Shown here: positions 11,801 through 21,900 of the stretch, one piece after another
Layout of the letters: every line of letters begins with the position of its first letter
Position numbering within the stretch: position 1 is the stretch's first letter
From: UBA8199 sp964507045
GTDB taxonomy: Bacteria > Verrucomicrobiota > Verrucomicrobiia > Limisphaerales > UBA8199
Assembly: GCA_964507045.1 (NCBI GenBank)
Contig: CAZDOO010000021.1
Coordinates: 3,654-67,653 of the forward strand
Length of the DNA stretch: 64,000 nt
Direction of reading: 5' to 3'
Notes under the pieces: generated by a model
The model's input: only the letters and a program-made list of their open reading frames with translations
Told to the model about the DNA's origin: nothing
Database searches by the model: none
Translations under genes and position numbers: made by a program

Positions 11801-12335
11801 CGTCACCAAGAGCATTTTTGGCAGCACCACCGTCATCTTCGTCATCGAGGACGATCCCCAGAGCGGTTACGATCACGTGGACGGCCACCGGTCCATCTGC
11901 CTGGTCATCAGCCCCTACACCAAGCGCAAGCAAGTGGTTAGCACGTTCTATAATCAGGCCGGCCTGCTGCACACGATGGAGCGGATCATGGGCCTGCCCC
12001 CCATGAACCAGGGCGACGCCATGGCCCCGCTGATGTTTGATTGCTTCACCAACACGCCTGATTTCACTGCCTACACCGCCCTGCCCAACAATATTGACTT
12101 GGCGACGGGTGGCACCGCGGCGCTTTCAGCCAAGGCGCGCTATTATGCCAAGAAGGTTCAGAAGATGGACTTCAGCAAGCCGGACCGGATCGATGACGAC
12201 ATCTTCAACCGCTACATCTGGCACTCCATCAAAGGCGATGCCCGCTACCCATCCGAATTCGTCGGCGGCCACGGCAAAGGACTCAAGAAGCTGGGCTTGG
12301 TCTTAGCCAAGACGCAGAAGGACGATGATGATTAA
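2868..12335 (+). CDS. Giant secreted multidomain protein with C-terminal phosphoesterase (copy 1)
   Basis: About 3155 aa. A basic n-region is followed by a signal core at residues 35-56 (MMAARV...TTRAA); the ATG at 2968-2972 is an alternative start. Modules in order: an N-terminal region of unknown fold; a Calx-beta-like segment (about 450-545); a long stretch of autotransporter-associated beta-strand repeats (about 560-1600, e.g. GFTKTGAGTLTLRGANTYGG); an Ig-like domain (about 1607-1694, YQWRKNG); LamG (about 1697-1924); a second Ig-like domain (1927-2020); a second LamG-like region (2024-2244); a small module ending GFYRV; YVTN/SPDG beta-propeller repeats (about 2350-2670); and a phosphoesterase domain (about 2750-3070) of the phospholipase C/acid phosphatase type, with ENKTYDQVFG at 2759-2768 and EDDPQSGYDHVDGHRS from 2994. 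No autotransporter barrel or PEP-CTERM is seen. It probably acts outside the cell or on its surface; the substrate is unknown. Confidence 0.85.
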   Translation: MQSPKHLRKRQESLTSHIISRPPAKLIPSARCQWMMAARVTGIILALWLPVTTRAAQHNVIAGNLRVDQIPGYSYSGSYDDNTNAIVTCTLAINGFTAVGGPPFNRADFYVWAYPGALGTNDANLGFLIGSVAQNGRTNPLPTYGTNCWQICQTVANADNTLRFATCQTVGSLGTGNTIECNANVAAAFFPMSNWLGGWCRSLPYTNGYPNNWFLGSPGLLGWTNHGAYTNFFDLYGLTGGSGGQSTVSLTNFGINSLTDGILLVTGGKDENNFVQSRRNADGTWQVYVHDIGADSTAYEQDQFVFVYVPKTNTLVVSGMFQSDSYGNPSITNYSGAQLGVTNYVVSSSGGYSICPVFTITNIAAGRWYLTMNNTNFTPTNGVLITSPAGGGSYNVDNIVTCQATNSSKFSNGWEIQSRDLPSGNLQSPYVSGGSEDVCSFVFIPANNAFIAVAPTQNLQTTTAGGTATFTVVLQQAPTANVTIGVSSSDTNEGTVDTSTLTFTSSNWNTPQTVTITGVENGLSNTNVAYTIILAAAVSTDTNYNGMKPSNVAVTNVRCFTWNGGAGNGVWSSGAAQSNWSGGVYAPGNSGGPYDFVFTAASPAGPSTITLAGGHNPDVNNLTINANAWNPTTIALTNGTSNDHLDLNPASSGVETVTILSGSHTITNTGAGSYGYVQLQGQDNQVFDIGSGAALTISPVIKGDAGTRGFTKTGAGTLTLRGANTYGGGTILSGGKLVAMANASALGTGALTLNGASATLELDNNSGLSFNNNVTVSSDATINPGRLTPGAGVTHTLGTLSIGPNTLTIAGASTVTSGTAQITFGNVTLTGTPTFTVNNPAGGGTTTLSLGAVNNGAYTAVINGNGNLVQTGVWGNGAGGITYSGTGSLTLSQANTYTGGTTLSSGKLVLGPSGSISSSPQILVSSGATFDVSRVSAGFSLGSGQWLGGSGVVTGSVTVAGGTLNPNTSLSFSNSLALSGSGTNYFVLSSVPGAATNDQIVVAGNLNLSGVTTMGVSYTALGIGRYKLITYGGALTGGTSNLWLTLSGVPQVAYLDASITNEIDLVVIPPVSLAWVGDGLSNNWDIALTENWLNISNSTPTYFLNAEPVVFNDSGSKSPAVNLVGALAPSSLVVSNNTGTYAFSGSGYLSGSTGLTKQGAGSLVIANSGVNSFSGGTTIAGGTVSITEDSALGAPPDSAVTNQLTLSGGKLQTAADMTFTPNRGITVGAAGGALEAIYSLGVECLLNGSGTLTISGGGELSLSHTNPAFTGNLTICDETLVSTFGASSFAGVFCKAGTITITNATLFAESGNNGPFGNPGTLVSGNVVVQPGGVLEIGDGVAAHIPRVLVLSGGELASSGTVNATYGSWNLDQGVTVNGGTNTSVISAAGVAVNQSGGTVFNVGSGAASGIDLDVTGTIDHFPSTSDNGLIKSGPGVMRLAGANTYTSATTISNGVLRVDGSLGAGALTVKSNGTLAGIGTVAGTVSVQNGGYLAPGDGTIGTLTVNNTLTLAGKTVVELNKSGTILTEDQVVGVSTLTYGGALVVTNTSDFQAIPLAPGDSFPLFSAATYTGAFTNVMVPVLPGGMIWDTNNLRVDGSITVVGNGAAPVITSQPQSLTVNSGSPASFTAVAAGPRPLAYQWRKNGTNIAAATTNTYTIASVGTNNVAAYAVVVTNAYGSVTSAVAMLALNAPAPATTVTNGLMVYLNFDNNLSGQLGTTVNGTLYTGGATNGPRYKTGVIGSAAGFANTGSSGQPSDWAVSLGRLESIYSNSFSVSFWERSASGAGALMGNKNWSSEANTGWAVSMTDAKNVNWNAVGGTNRSVDLNPPFSDGDWHLVTVTFNRVTNGVTSYLDGVAAKLSDLSPSASASMNAGANTLVGGSGTGTYAGAGNIDDLAVWNRVVTPDEVAAIYAAGLIGKPLNYAVPGLAPVIVTNLPTSVSVASGSSVTLSVTPNGSGPFTYQWRFNGVAIPGATNATLILAGVGSGGIDSSSEGVYTVLVSNGYGGVMSSKAVLTVYSRVVTGQWDFLRGDLRATVGGDLQYVGDTTNLTSFPMMSINGAPTPVMAFGSNAPSQGFTMWHGAMPNGGGQFVNQYTLILDVMFPASSSGLWRALFQTDPFNHPGDDAEFYVGSASATPAPNGIGAEGQYNGTLAPDTWYRIAFAVDLTASAGQQLSTYVNGVLAGQQSLSGGVDGRFALGPAAQLFTGGLNGGTTQPGYVSSIQFVNGCLPPATIAALGGPSADKLPPGDAAIQITNLAVNASQVTLNWGGPSGNYQVQHTPTLSPPAWQPASTLSTNHSLTLPASDEIGFYRVTQSQSDILVGQLPYGEQCISSKEIIRAVGNQVQFFGLPVDLVLSPDGRTVYLKNHNNLWVVDADSWTPLQTLAYPASGASMHGIAVSPDGAHVYVTSSANQLYDWKVAGGVVSYSRTISLASGSDPCGLAISADGTKAYVCLSIKNKLAVVNLTSGTVSQQITVGIAPWDVVLSPDGNTAYVSDWGGRYPTTGDLTMTSAGTAVVVDERGVPTSGVISVVNLTSGVEAAQVATGLHPSDLVLSPDGGTLYVANAMSDTVSVIDTQTRKVRETILVRPSSTLPFGNSSTLPFGSIPDGLALSADGTNLFVAVAGNNAVAVVELPNAQHTNSVVQGFFPTDWYPGAVVADSNYVYVANVKGLGTRYGQPATTAYTATGFYLGTANRIPIPSAEALSKYSAQVNKNGRISQIQQAQQPARSGQTPVPVPAYAGEPSVFQHVLYILKENKTYDQVFGDMAQGNGNPNLCVYPQYITPNHHALAQQYVLLDNFYCNGVNSAVGHSWCTEANDSDHLEKSFGGFVRSYGPESDPLSYVPTGFIWNNVLQHGLTFRNYGEFTSGVVPSGASWSDIYNDYLSGAHSILITNTMPLAPLRPYTSTNVPGWNLNIPDVVRGYGFIKELNAAQARGSWETFHFLWLGNDHTGGTPPARAQVADNDLTLGQVVEAVTKSIFGSTTVIFVIEDDPQSGYDHVDGHRSICLVISPYTKRKQVVSTFYNQAGLLHTMERIMGLPPMNQGDAMAPLMFDCFTNTPDFTAYTALPNNIDLATGGTAALSAKARYYAKKVQKMDFSKPDRIDDDIFNRYIWHSIKGDARYPSEFVGGHGKGLKKLGLVLAKTQKDDDD
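2943..3585 (+). repeat. Identity tract A, copy 1 (matches 13041-13683)
   Basis: By eye I find no difference over about 643 nt between this tract and 13041-13683, including third codon positions. The 75 nt before it show four differences, and the sequence just after 3585 diverges clearly (synonymous and nonsynonymous changes every few codons). Confidence 0.8.
6756..7297 (+). repeat. Identity tract B, copy 1 (matches 16857-17398)
   Basis: About 542 nt inside the beta-strand repeat region appear identical to 16857-17398. Two differences occur just before the tract, and divergence resumes immediately after. Confidence 0.8.
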
Positions 12336-12450
12336 GGACCGGGTTGGGCTGGGACGGCTCACCACCGGGACAAAAGCATCGGCGGCAGACGTTGGAACGC
12401 ACCTTGCCCGTTCAGGCGGTATGCACGCCCCCAAGCCAAACGCCGGCGAT

Positions 12451-12880
12451 TTAGGAAGCTGAATCCGGCGACTCCGACGGCTCTGACTCATCCGGCGCCT
12501 CCGGCATCTCCAGCGATTCCGGCGGCTGCGGCGTCTCCGTCTGATGAGGATTCTTGGCGCGCGTGTTGCGCGGCAGCGGGCTGATCACCGCAGTCAGGTC
12601 ACGGTCGCCCAGCATTTTCGGAGGCGAATCCGCTTACCCCCATGGGGCAACCTCGTTGACAAAGCGGTCTACCACCTGAAAGCCGAATTCCGTGTGCGCT
12701 TTCCACCGCCCACGAAAACGCAGCTTGATGCGCACTTTCATGTCGCCGCGCAGAAAGTCAATGGCGCGGCCAAGCTTACTGGAGAAATCGTGCGAATCAA
12801 TGTTAGGCGAGAACCGAATCTCCTTCATCCGGCTCGCCGACTGCTTGCGTTGGGATTCCTTATGCCGCTTGGCCTTCCTC
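12451..12880 (-). pseudogene. Truncated infC (translation initiation factor IF-3) pseudogene
   Basis: The minus strand encodes a decayed copy of the IF-3 C-terminal domain: AKRHKESQRKQSASRMKEIR, then DFSSKLGRAIDFL, MKVRIKLRFRGR and KAHTEFGFQVV, closely matching the intact infC at 22528-23172. The whole N-terminal domain is missing: similarity stops near 12880. A TAA replaces the glutamine codon found after AAWG in the intact gene (here APWG-stop). After that stop the frame is still open and resembles the functional tail (PPKMLGDRDL...ISPLPRN) up to a TAA at 12451-12453. It has lost start and N-domain and is not expected to be functional. It marks the right side of duplication unit 1. Confidence 0.85.
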
Positions 12881-12923
12881 GCTCCCCGCTTTTACACAGA
12901 GCTCTTGGCATTAGTCTTTTTGC

Positions 12924-12952
12924 TTGCCTGAGCTCTATGCGACCGTTATAGT
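12924..12952 (+). promoter_or_regulatory. Promoter of giant phosphoesterase gene copy 2
   Basis: TTGCCT (12924-12929), a 17-nt spacer and TATAGT (12947-12952) end 13 nt before the ATG at 12966. Spacing is identical to copy 1. The sequence directly follows the point where the infC remnant ends, so the duplication junction lies at about 12880-12924. Confidence 0.5.
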
Positions 12953-12965
12953 TTCCTCTCGTCAC

Positions 12966-15900
12966 ATGCAAAGCCCTGAGCACCTCCGAGAGCGGCAAGA
13001 AAGCCTAACCTCCCACATCATAAGCCGGCCCCCAGCCGAACTCATCCCATCCGCGCGTTGCCAGTGGATGATGGCAGCGCGGGTCACCGGTATCATACTG
13101 GCGTTATGGCTGCCCGTGACCACGCGCGCCGCCCAGCACAATGTCATCGCCGGCAATCTGCGGGTGGATCAGATTCCCGGGTACAGCTATTCCGGCAGTT
13201 ACGATGACAACACCAACGCTATCGTCACCTGCACGCTCGCAATCAACGGCTTCACCGCCGTTGGGGGACCGCCGTTCAACCGCGCGGACTTCTATGTTTG
13301 GGCCTACCCCGGAGCTCTTGGCACCAATGACGCGAATCTGGGCTTCCTGATCGGCTCGGTGGCGCAGAATGGCCGCACCAATCCTCTCCCCACCTATGGC
13401 ACCAACTGCTGGCAGATTTGCCAGACGGTAGCCAATGCCGACAACACCTTGCGGTTTGCCACCTGCCAGACGGTGGGCAGCCTGGGCACGGGCAACACGA
13501 TTGAGTGCAACGCCAACGTCGCGGCTGCGTTCTTCCCCATGTCGAACTGGCTGGGAGGCTGGTGCCGGAGCCTGCCCTACACGAACGGCTATCCCAACAA
13601 CTGGTTTCTGGGCTCGCCGGGCTTGCTCGGCTGGACCAATCACGGCGCCTACACCAACTTCTTCGATCTCTACGGCCTCACAGCCGGAAGCGGTGGCCAA
13701 TCCATCGTGAGCCTCACGAACTTCGGCATTAACTCGCTTACGGATGGCATCCTGCTGGTCACCTGCGGCAAGGACGAAAATAACTTTGCTTTGTCACGCG
13801 CCGACGCTGACGGCACCTGGCGCGTTTTCGTCAAGGACATCGGCGCCGACAGCTCCTCCTACGAACAGGATGCATTTCTGTTTGTATACGTTCCCAAGAC
13901 CAATGCGACCGTGGTGTCCGGCAAGTTCCAGAGCGACACCTATGGGAATCCCTACATTAACATCTACAGCGGAGCCCAGTTGGGGGTTACCAACATCACC
14001 ACCACAACCAATTCAGGTTATTCGATTTGTCCCCAGTTCACGATCACGAACATCGGCACGGGCCGCTGGTATCTGACCATGAAGAATCCCAGCTACACCC
14101 CAACCAACGGCGTGCTCATCATATCGCCCTGCGGCGGCGGCGGCGTCAACGTGGACAACATTGTGACCTACCAGGCGACCAATAGTGCCCAGTTTGCCAA
14201 CGGCTGGGAAATCCAATCGCGCGATCTACCCAACGGCGGACTGCAAAACATTTACAGTTCGTCCTCCGGGCCCGACGATTGCTGCTCGTTCGTGTTCATG
14301 CCGGCGAGCAGGCCGGGCATCACGGTCACACCGACGAACAATCTGCTCACCACGGCAGCCGGCGGACAGGCCGTGTTCACCGTGGTTCTGGATCAGGCGC
14401 CGTTGGCGAATGTGACCATTGGCGTCAGTTCGAGCGATACGACGGAGGGCACGGTTGACAAGAGCGCGTTGACGTTCAGCCCGACCAATTGGGACACGCC
14501 GCAGACCGTGACGATTACCGGCGTAAATGACGGTCTGAATGATGGAGACGTCGCTTACACCATCATTCTCGCCCCCGCGACAAGTGCGGACTCGTCCTAC
14601 AACGGCTTGAACCCAAGCGATGTTGCGGTCATCAACGGCCAGAATTATTTCACCTGGACCGGCGCGGCGGGCGACGGCATCTGGAGTTCGGGCCACCCCC
14701 AGGCCAACTGGGCCAACATCACGTATGCCCCGGGAAACAGCGCGCCGATCCACGTCGTCTTTACCGCAACCAACCCGGCTGGCCCAAGCACTATCACCCT
14801 CTGCGGCGGCCACAACCCGGACGTGAACAACCTAACCATCAATGCCAACGCCTGGAGCGAGACCACGATCGCTCTTACCAATGCGACCACCGACGATCAC
14901 CTGGACCTCAACCCAGCAAGCAACGGGGATGAGACCGTGACCATTCTTTCCGGCTCGCACACGATTACCAATATCGGCGCCGGCACCTACGGCTACGTGC
15001 AGCTGCAGGGGCAGGACAACCAGGCTTTCAATATCGCCAGCGGCGCCGCGCTTACCATTTCCCCCGTAATTCAAGGGAGTGCGGGATCTTGCGGTTTCAC
15101 CAAGACAGGCGACGGCACCCTCACTTTGCGTGGCGCGAACACCTACGGAGGTGGCACCACCCTCGGCGGCGGCAAGTTGGTGGCGATGGCCAACGCCAGC
15201 GCACTCGGCACGGGTGCGCTGACCCTCAATGGCGCCTCGGCGACGCTGGAACTGAACAACAACTCCGGCTTGAGCTTCAACAATAACACAACCGTCTCGG
15301 CCGATGGCGCGATCAACTCGGGACGAGTGACGCCAGGCGCGGGTGTGACTCACACGCTGGGCTCGCTGAGCATCGGGACCGACACGCTGACGATTGCTGG
15401 CGGGAGCAATGTGATTAGCGGCACCGCGCAGATAACCTTTGGGGATGTCACATTGACCGGGTCGCCGACCTTCATGGTCAACAATCCGTCGGGCGGCGGC
15501 ACGACCACCTTGAGCCTCGGCACGATGAACAACGGAGCTAATACCGCCACCTTCACCGGCAACGGCGACGTGATTCAAACCGGCGTATGGGGCAACGGCA
15601 CCGGCGGCATTACCTACAGCGGTACCGGATCGCTGACATTCAGCCAAGCCAATACCTACACTGGCGGCACGACCCTCAGCGGCGGCAAGCTGGTTCTAGG
15701 GCCCTCGGGCTCGATTTCCGCTTCCCCGCAAATCCTTGTCTCCAGCGGCGCGACATTCGACGTGTCGCAGGTAACAGGAGTTTTCAGCTTGGGCGGCGGT
15801 CAGTGGTTGGGGGGGGCGGGTGCTGTAATCGGCAACGTGAAGGTAACAGGCGGCACCCTGCGCCCCAATACCACCCTGAGCTTTTCGAACACGCTGGCCT

Positions 15901-18900
15901 TCATCGGGTCAGCCACAAACTACTTCTCCTTGACCAGCGCCCCCTCTTCCGCTGCGAACGATCAGATCGTGGTCGGCGGCAACCTCAGCCTCAGCGGGGT
16001 GAGCACCATTGTGGTCAGCTATACGGACGTTGGAGTCGGCCGGTACAAGCTGATCACCTACCGCGGCTCGCGTTCGGGCGGGACGAATAACCTGCGGCTG
16101 ATTGCTTCCGGCCCGCTGCGAGTGATGTATTTGGATGCTTCCATTACCAATGAGATAGACCTGGTGGTGGTTGGCCCCGCCAACCTGCTCTGGGTGGGTG
16201 ATGGCTCGACCAATAATTGGAACGTCAACCTCACCAAGAATTGGCTCAACACCGGCAACGCCACTGCCGCCACTTACTTCGACGGCGACCTGGTAACCTT
16301 CAACGATTCCGGCTCCAAGAGCCCCGCCGTGAACCTGGTTGGCGCGCTGCAACCCGGTTCGCTCCTGGTGTCCAACAACAGTGGCACCTATGCCTTCAGC
16401 GGCAGCGGTTCGCTCAGCGGCAGCATGGGGTTGACGAAGCAGGGTGCCGGCTCGCTGGTGATCGCCAACAGCGGAGTGAATGATTTCAGCGGCGTGACCA
16501 CCATCGCCGGCGGAACGGTGAGTATCACCGAGGACAGCGCCCTGGGCGCGCCGCCCGATTCAGCGGTTGCCAACCAGATCACGCTCAACGGCGGGAAGCT
16601 GCAGACGGCGGCTGACATGACCTTCACCCCGAACCGGGGCATCACCGTCGGCGCAGCCGGGGGCACGCTGGAGACGATCTACGCCTTGGGCGTGGAAAGC
16701 CTCCTCAGCGGGTCGGGCGCGCTCACCATCAGCGGCGGAGGAGAATTATGGCTCAGCCACACCAATCCCGCATTCACCGGCAACTTGCTCATTTCTGATG
16801 AAACGCTGGTCAGCACCTTCGGCGCCAGCAGTTTCGCCGGGGTATTCTGCAAAGCCGGGACCATCACCATCACGAACGCCACCCTCTTCGCCGAGAGCGG
16901 CAACAACGGGCCGTTTGGGAACCCCGGAACGCTTGTCTCGGGCAATGTGGTCGTTCAACCAGGCGGAGTTCTCGAGATCGGGGATGGCGTTGCGGCGCAT
17001 ATTCCCCGGGTGCTCGTCCTGTCCGGCGGCGAACTGGCAAGCAGCGGGACGGTCAATGCCACCTACGGCTCCTGGAATCTGGACCAGGGAGTGACCGTCA
17101 ATGGCGGCACCAACACCTCGGTTATTTCCGCCGCGGGCGTGGCGGTTAACCAATCGGGCGGAACTGTGTTCAACGTCGGCAGCGGCGCGGCCAGCGGCAT
17201 TGACCTGGACGTGACCGGCACCATTGACCATTTCCCCAGCACTTCCGACAACGGGCTGATCAAATCGGGGCCCGGGGTGATGCGGCTGGCGGGCGCCAAC
17301 ACTTATACCAGTGCCACCACGATTAGCAACGGCGTGTTGCGAGTGGACGGCTCGTTAGGCGCCGGCGCGCTCACCGTGAAGAGCAACGGCACGCTGGCTG
17401 GGATCGGGACGCTGGCCGGCACCGTGACGGTGCAAAACGGCGGCTACCTGACCCCGGGAGATGGCGCCATCGGCACATTGACAGCAAACAACACCCTGAC
17501 GCTGGCAGGCAAGACGGTAATCGAGTTGAGCAAATCAGGCACGATCTTGAGCGAGGATCAGGTCGTCGGAATCAGCACGCTCACCTATGGGGGGTCGCTA
17601 CTCGTGACGAATATCAGCGACTTTCAGGCCATCCCGCTGGCGCCGGGGGACAGTTTTTCCCTGTTCAGCGCCGCCACTTACACCGGTGCCTTCACCAACG
17701 TGGTGGTGCCGGTTCTGCCAGGGGACATGAGTTGGGACACCAACAACCTGAGTTTAGACGGCTCCATCACCGTAGTCGGCAGCGGGGCCGCGCCGGTCAT
17801 CACCAGCCAACCGCAGAGTCTGACCGTGAACGGCGGCAGTCCGGCCTCGTTCACCGCGATTGCTGCCGGCCCCCGGCCGCTGGGTTACCAGTGGCGGAAG
17901 AATGGGGCGAACATCGCGGCCGCCACCTCAACCACTTACACCATCGCCAGCGCGGACACTAATTACGTGGCCGGCTACAGCGTGGTGGTAACCAACGCCT
18001 ACGGCAGTGTCACCAGCGCCGTGGCGACCCTCGCGCTGAATGCGCCGGCACCGGCAACCACTGTTACCAACGGGCTGATGGTCTATTTGAATTTCGACAA
18101 CAACCTTAACGGTCAGCTGGGCACAACCGTTGACGGGAAGCTCTACACCGGCGGCGCCACTAACGGGCCGCGCTACAAAACAGGCGTGATTGGCTCGGCG
18201 GCCAGCTTTGCCAACACCGGCGGCAGCGGCCAGCCCAGCGACTGGGCAGTCTCGCTTGGCAGCCTGGAATCCATCTACTCCAACAGCTTCAGCGTCGCTT
18301 TTTGGGAGCGCAGCGCCAGCGGCGCCGGAACGCTCATGGGCAACAAGAATTGGGCCACGGTGACCAACATTGGCTGGGCAATCTCCATGGCCGACAACAA
18401 GAACGTCAACTGGAATGCCACTGGCGGCACGAACCGCGTTGTGGATTTGAACCCGCCGTTCTCGGATGGCGACTGGCATTTGGTGACCGTTTCCTTCAAC
18501 CGCGCAACCAACAGCGTAGTCTGTTACCTGGATGGCGGGGTAAGCCGGCTCAGCGATGTTAGCCCGTCCAGACTGGCTTCGTTGAATGCCGGAACCAATA
18601 CACTGATTGGCGGCAGTGGCAACGGCACCTACGCGGGAGCCGGGGACATTGATGATCTGGCGGTGTGGAACCGCGTTGTGACTCCGGATGAGGTCGCAGC
18701 CATCTATGCCGCCGGGCTGATCGGCAAGCCGTTGAATTACGCGGTGCCAGATCTGGCGCCGGTGATTGTCACCAACCTGCCCGCCAGCATCAGTGTGTCG
18801 GCTGGTGGCGCCGTCACTCTCAGTGTGACCGCGAGCGGCCCGGGACCATTCAGTTATCAATGGAAGTTCAACGGCGTTGCCATCGCGGGCGCGACCAACG

Positions 18901-21900
18901 CCACACTGGTCCTGGCGGGCTTGGACGCCTCCGGCATAGACTCTTCCAGCGAGGGAACTTACACCGTGCTGGTCGGCAACGACTACGGCGGCGTGATGAG
19001 CAGCAAGGCGGTCCTCACAGTCTATAGTCGCGTGGTCACGGGCCAGTGGGATTTCCGGTTCGGCGACCTGCGGGCCACTGTGGGGGCGGACCTGGAATAC
19101 GCGGGAGACACCACCAACCGGACGGTTTTTCCGCTCATGAGCCTTAACGGCGACCCCGTTCCGGTGATGGCGTTTGGGGCCAACACCTCCAGCCAGGGCT
19201 TCACAATGTGGCACGGGGCCATGCCCAATGGGGGTGGCCAGTTTGTCAACCAATACACGCTGATCCTGGATGTGATGTTCCCGGCGTCCAGCAGCGGCCA
19301 GTGGCGGGCTTTGCTGCAAAGCGATCCGTTCAACCACTCAGGCAACGACGCCGAATTCTACGTCGGCAGCGCCAGCGCCAGCCCGGCGCCCAACGGCATT
19401 GGGGCGGAAGGTCAATACGACGGCCCGCTGGCAGCCGACACCTGGTATCGGGTGGCGTTTGCGGTGGATCTGACGGCCTCAGCCGGCCAGCAGCTCAGCA
19501 AATATGTCAACGGCGTGCTGGTCGGCAGCCAGTCGTTGTCCGGCGGCATAGATGGCCGCTTTGCGCTCGGCCCGGCAGCGCAACTCTTCACCAGCGGGCT
19601 GAGTGAAGGCGCAACCCAGCCGGGTTATGTCAGCAGCATCCAGTTTGTTAATGGCTGTCTGCCAGCGGCGGCCATCGCGGCCCTGGGCAGCCCCAGCGCC
19701 GACAAGCTGCCACCCGGAAACGCCGCCATCCAAATCACCAACCTGTCGCTGAACGCCTCGCAGGTGACATTGAACTGGGGCGGCCCCGCCGGCCGGTTTC
19801 AGGTGCAGAACTCCCCGACCGCCGCTCCCTCGGCCTGGCAGCCGGTTGGCCCCCTGAGTTCCAACCACAGCCTTACCCTGCCCGCCAGCGACGATACCGG
19901 TTTCTACCGGGTCACTCAATTCCCCTCGGAAATCCAGATCGGCCAATTGCCTTACGGAGAGCAGTGCATTTCCTCCAAGGAGATCATTCGCGCCGCCGGC
20001 CGCCAGGTTCAGTTCTTTGGATTGCCGGTGGACCTGGTGCTCTCGCCGGACGGCACGACGGTTTACATCAAAAACCACACGAACATGTGGGTGGTGGATG
20101 CGGCTTCGTGGACGCTGGTGCAATCGCTCGGCTACCCGGCCAGCGGCGCCTCAATGCATGGCATTGCCGTCAGTCCCGACGGCTCTCATGTGTACGTAAC
20201 CAGCTCCGCCAATCAGCTCTACGATTGGAAAGTTGCCGGCGGAATGGTCTCATACTCGCGCACCATCTCCCTGGCATCGGGATCAGACCCGTGCGGCCTG
20301 GCCATTTCGGCGGATGGGACCAAGGCTTACGTCTGCCTCTCCATTGCGAACAAGCTCGCGGTGGTAAACCTGACCAGCGGCACCGTCAGCCAGCAGATCA
20401 GCGTCGGCATCGCACCGTGGGACGTGGTGCTCTCACCGGATGGCAACACGGCTTACGTTTCGGACTGGGGTGGCCGTTTCCCGACCACTGGGGATCTGAC
20501 GATGACGTCGGCAGGGACCCCGGTGGTGGTGGACGAGCGGGGTGTGCACACCAGCGGCGTGGTGTCGGTGGTCAATCTGTCCAGCGGCGTCGAAACCGCC
20601 CAGATCGCAACCGGCCTGCACCCGTCGGACCTGGTGCTCAGCCCGGATGGCGGCACGCTCTATGTGGCCAACGCCAACTCCGACACGGTGACGGTGATTG
20701 ACACGCAAACCAAAGCGGTCCGGGAAACCATTCTGGTCCGGCTGTCCTCCACACTGCCGTTTGGGAGTTCTTCAACCCTGCCTTTTGGCAGCGCGCCGGG
20801 TGGCTTGGCCTTGAGCGCGGATGGTGCCAGTCTCTTCGTTGCCGCCGGCGGCAACAATGCCGTCGCGGTCCTCGAATTGCCCAACGCCCAGCACACCAAC
20901 AGCGTGGTCCAGGGATTCATCCCCACGGACTGGTATCCCGGCGCGGTGGTGGCTGACAGCAACAACCTCTACGTGGCCAATGTCAAAGGTCTGGGCACCC
21001 GCTACGGACAGCCCAACACCCTGGCCTACACCGCCACCGGATACTACTTGGGCACCGCCAATCGCATTCCTATTCCTTCGGTCGAGGCCCTGAGCAAATA
21101 CAGCGCCCAGGTGAATAAAAACAGCCGCCTCAGCCACATGCAGCAAGCCCTGCGGCCACCGCGCGCCGGCCAGGCGCCCGTGCCGGTGCCAGCGCATGCG
21201 GGTGAGCCCTCAGTCTTCCAGCACGTGGTCTATATCGTGAAAGAAAACAAGACCTATGACCAAGTATTCGGAGATATGGCCCAGGGCAACGGCAATCCCA
21301 GCCTGTGCATCTATCCCCAGTACATCAGCCCGAATCACCACGCCCTGGCGCAACAATACGTCCTGCTGGACAATTTCTACTGCAACGGCGTAAACTCGGC
21401 CGTCGGCCATAACTGGTGCACCGAGGCCAACGACAGCGACCATCTCGAGAAGTCCTTTGGGGGGTTCGTGCGCAGCTACGGCTCCAGCGGCGACCCCCTG
21501 AGCTATGTCCCGACCGGGTTCATCTGGAACAACGTGCTCGAACATGGGCGCACCTTCCGCAACTACGGCGAGTTTACCAGCGCGGTCGTCCCCAGTGGCG
21601 CTTCCTGGGGCGACCTCTACACCGATTACACCAACGGCGCGCACTCCATCCTCATTACCAACAGGATCCCCCTCGCCCCGCTGGTGCCTTACACTTCCAC
21701 CAACGTGCCCGGCTGGAACTTGAACGTGCCCGACGTGATCCGCGGTTACGGCTTCATCAAGGAACTCAACGCCGCTCAGGCCCGCGGCAGTTGGGAGACC
21801 TTCCATTTCCTCTGGCTGGGCAACGACCATACCGGCGGCACCCCGCCCGCCCGCGCCCAGGTCGCCGACAACGATCTCACGCTCGGCCGGGTCGTCGAGG

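Larger units (their letters stand above)
2826..12880 (+). repeat. Tandem duplication, unit 1 (giant gene plus 3' part of infC)
   Basis: The segment from the promoter of the first giant gene through a decayed, reversed infC fragment is homologous, in the same order and orientation, to 12924-22935. Between matching positions the offset is 10,098-10,101 nt. Unit 1 carries the broken infC copy and unit 2 the intact one. The left boundary is placed at the promoter and the right where infC similarity stops; both are approximate. Confidence 0.8.

Noticed and set aside
12544..12951. Plus-strand frame across the infC pseudogene
   Set aside because: The opposite strand has clear IF-3 homology; this frame is only its shadow.
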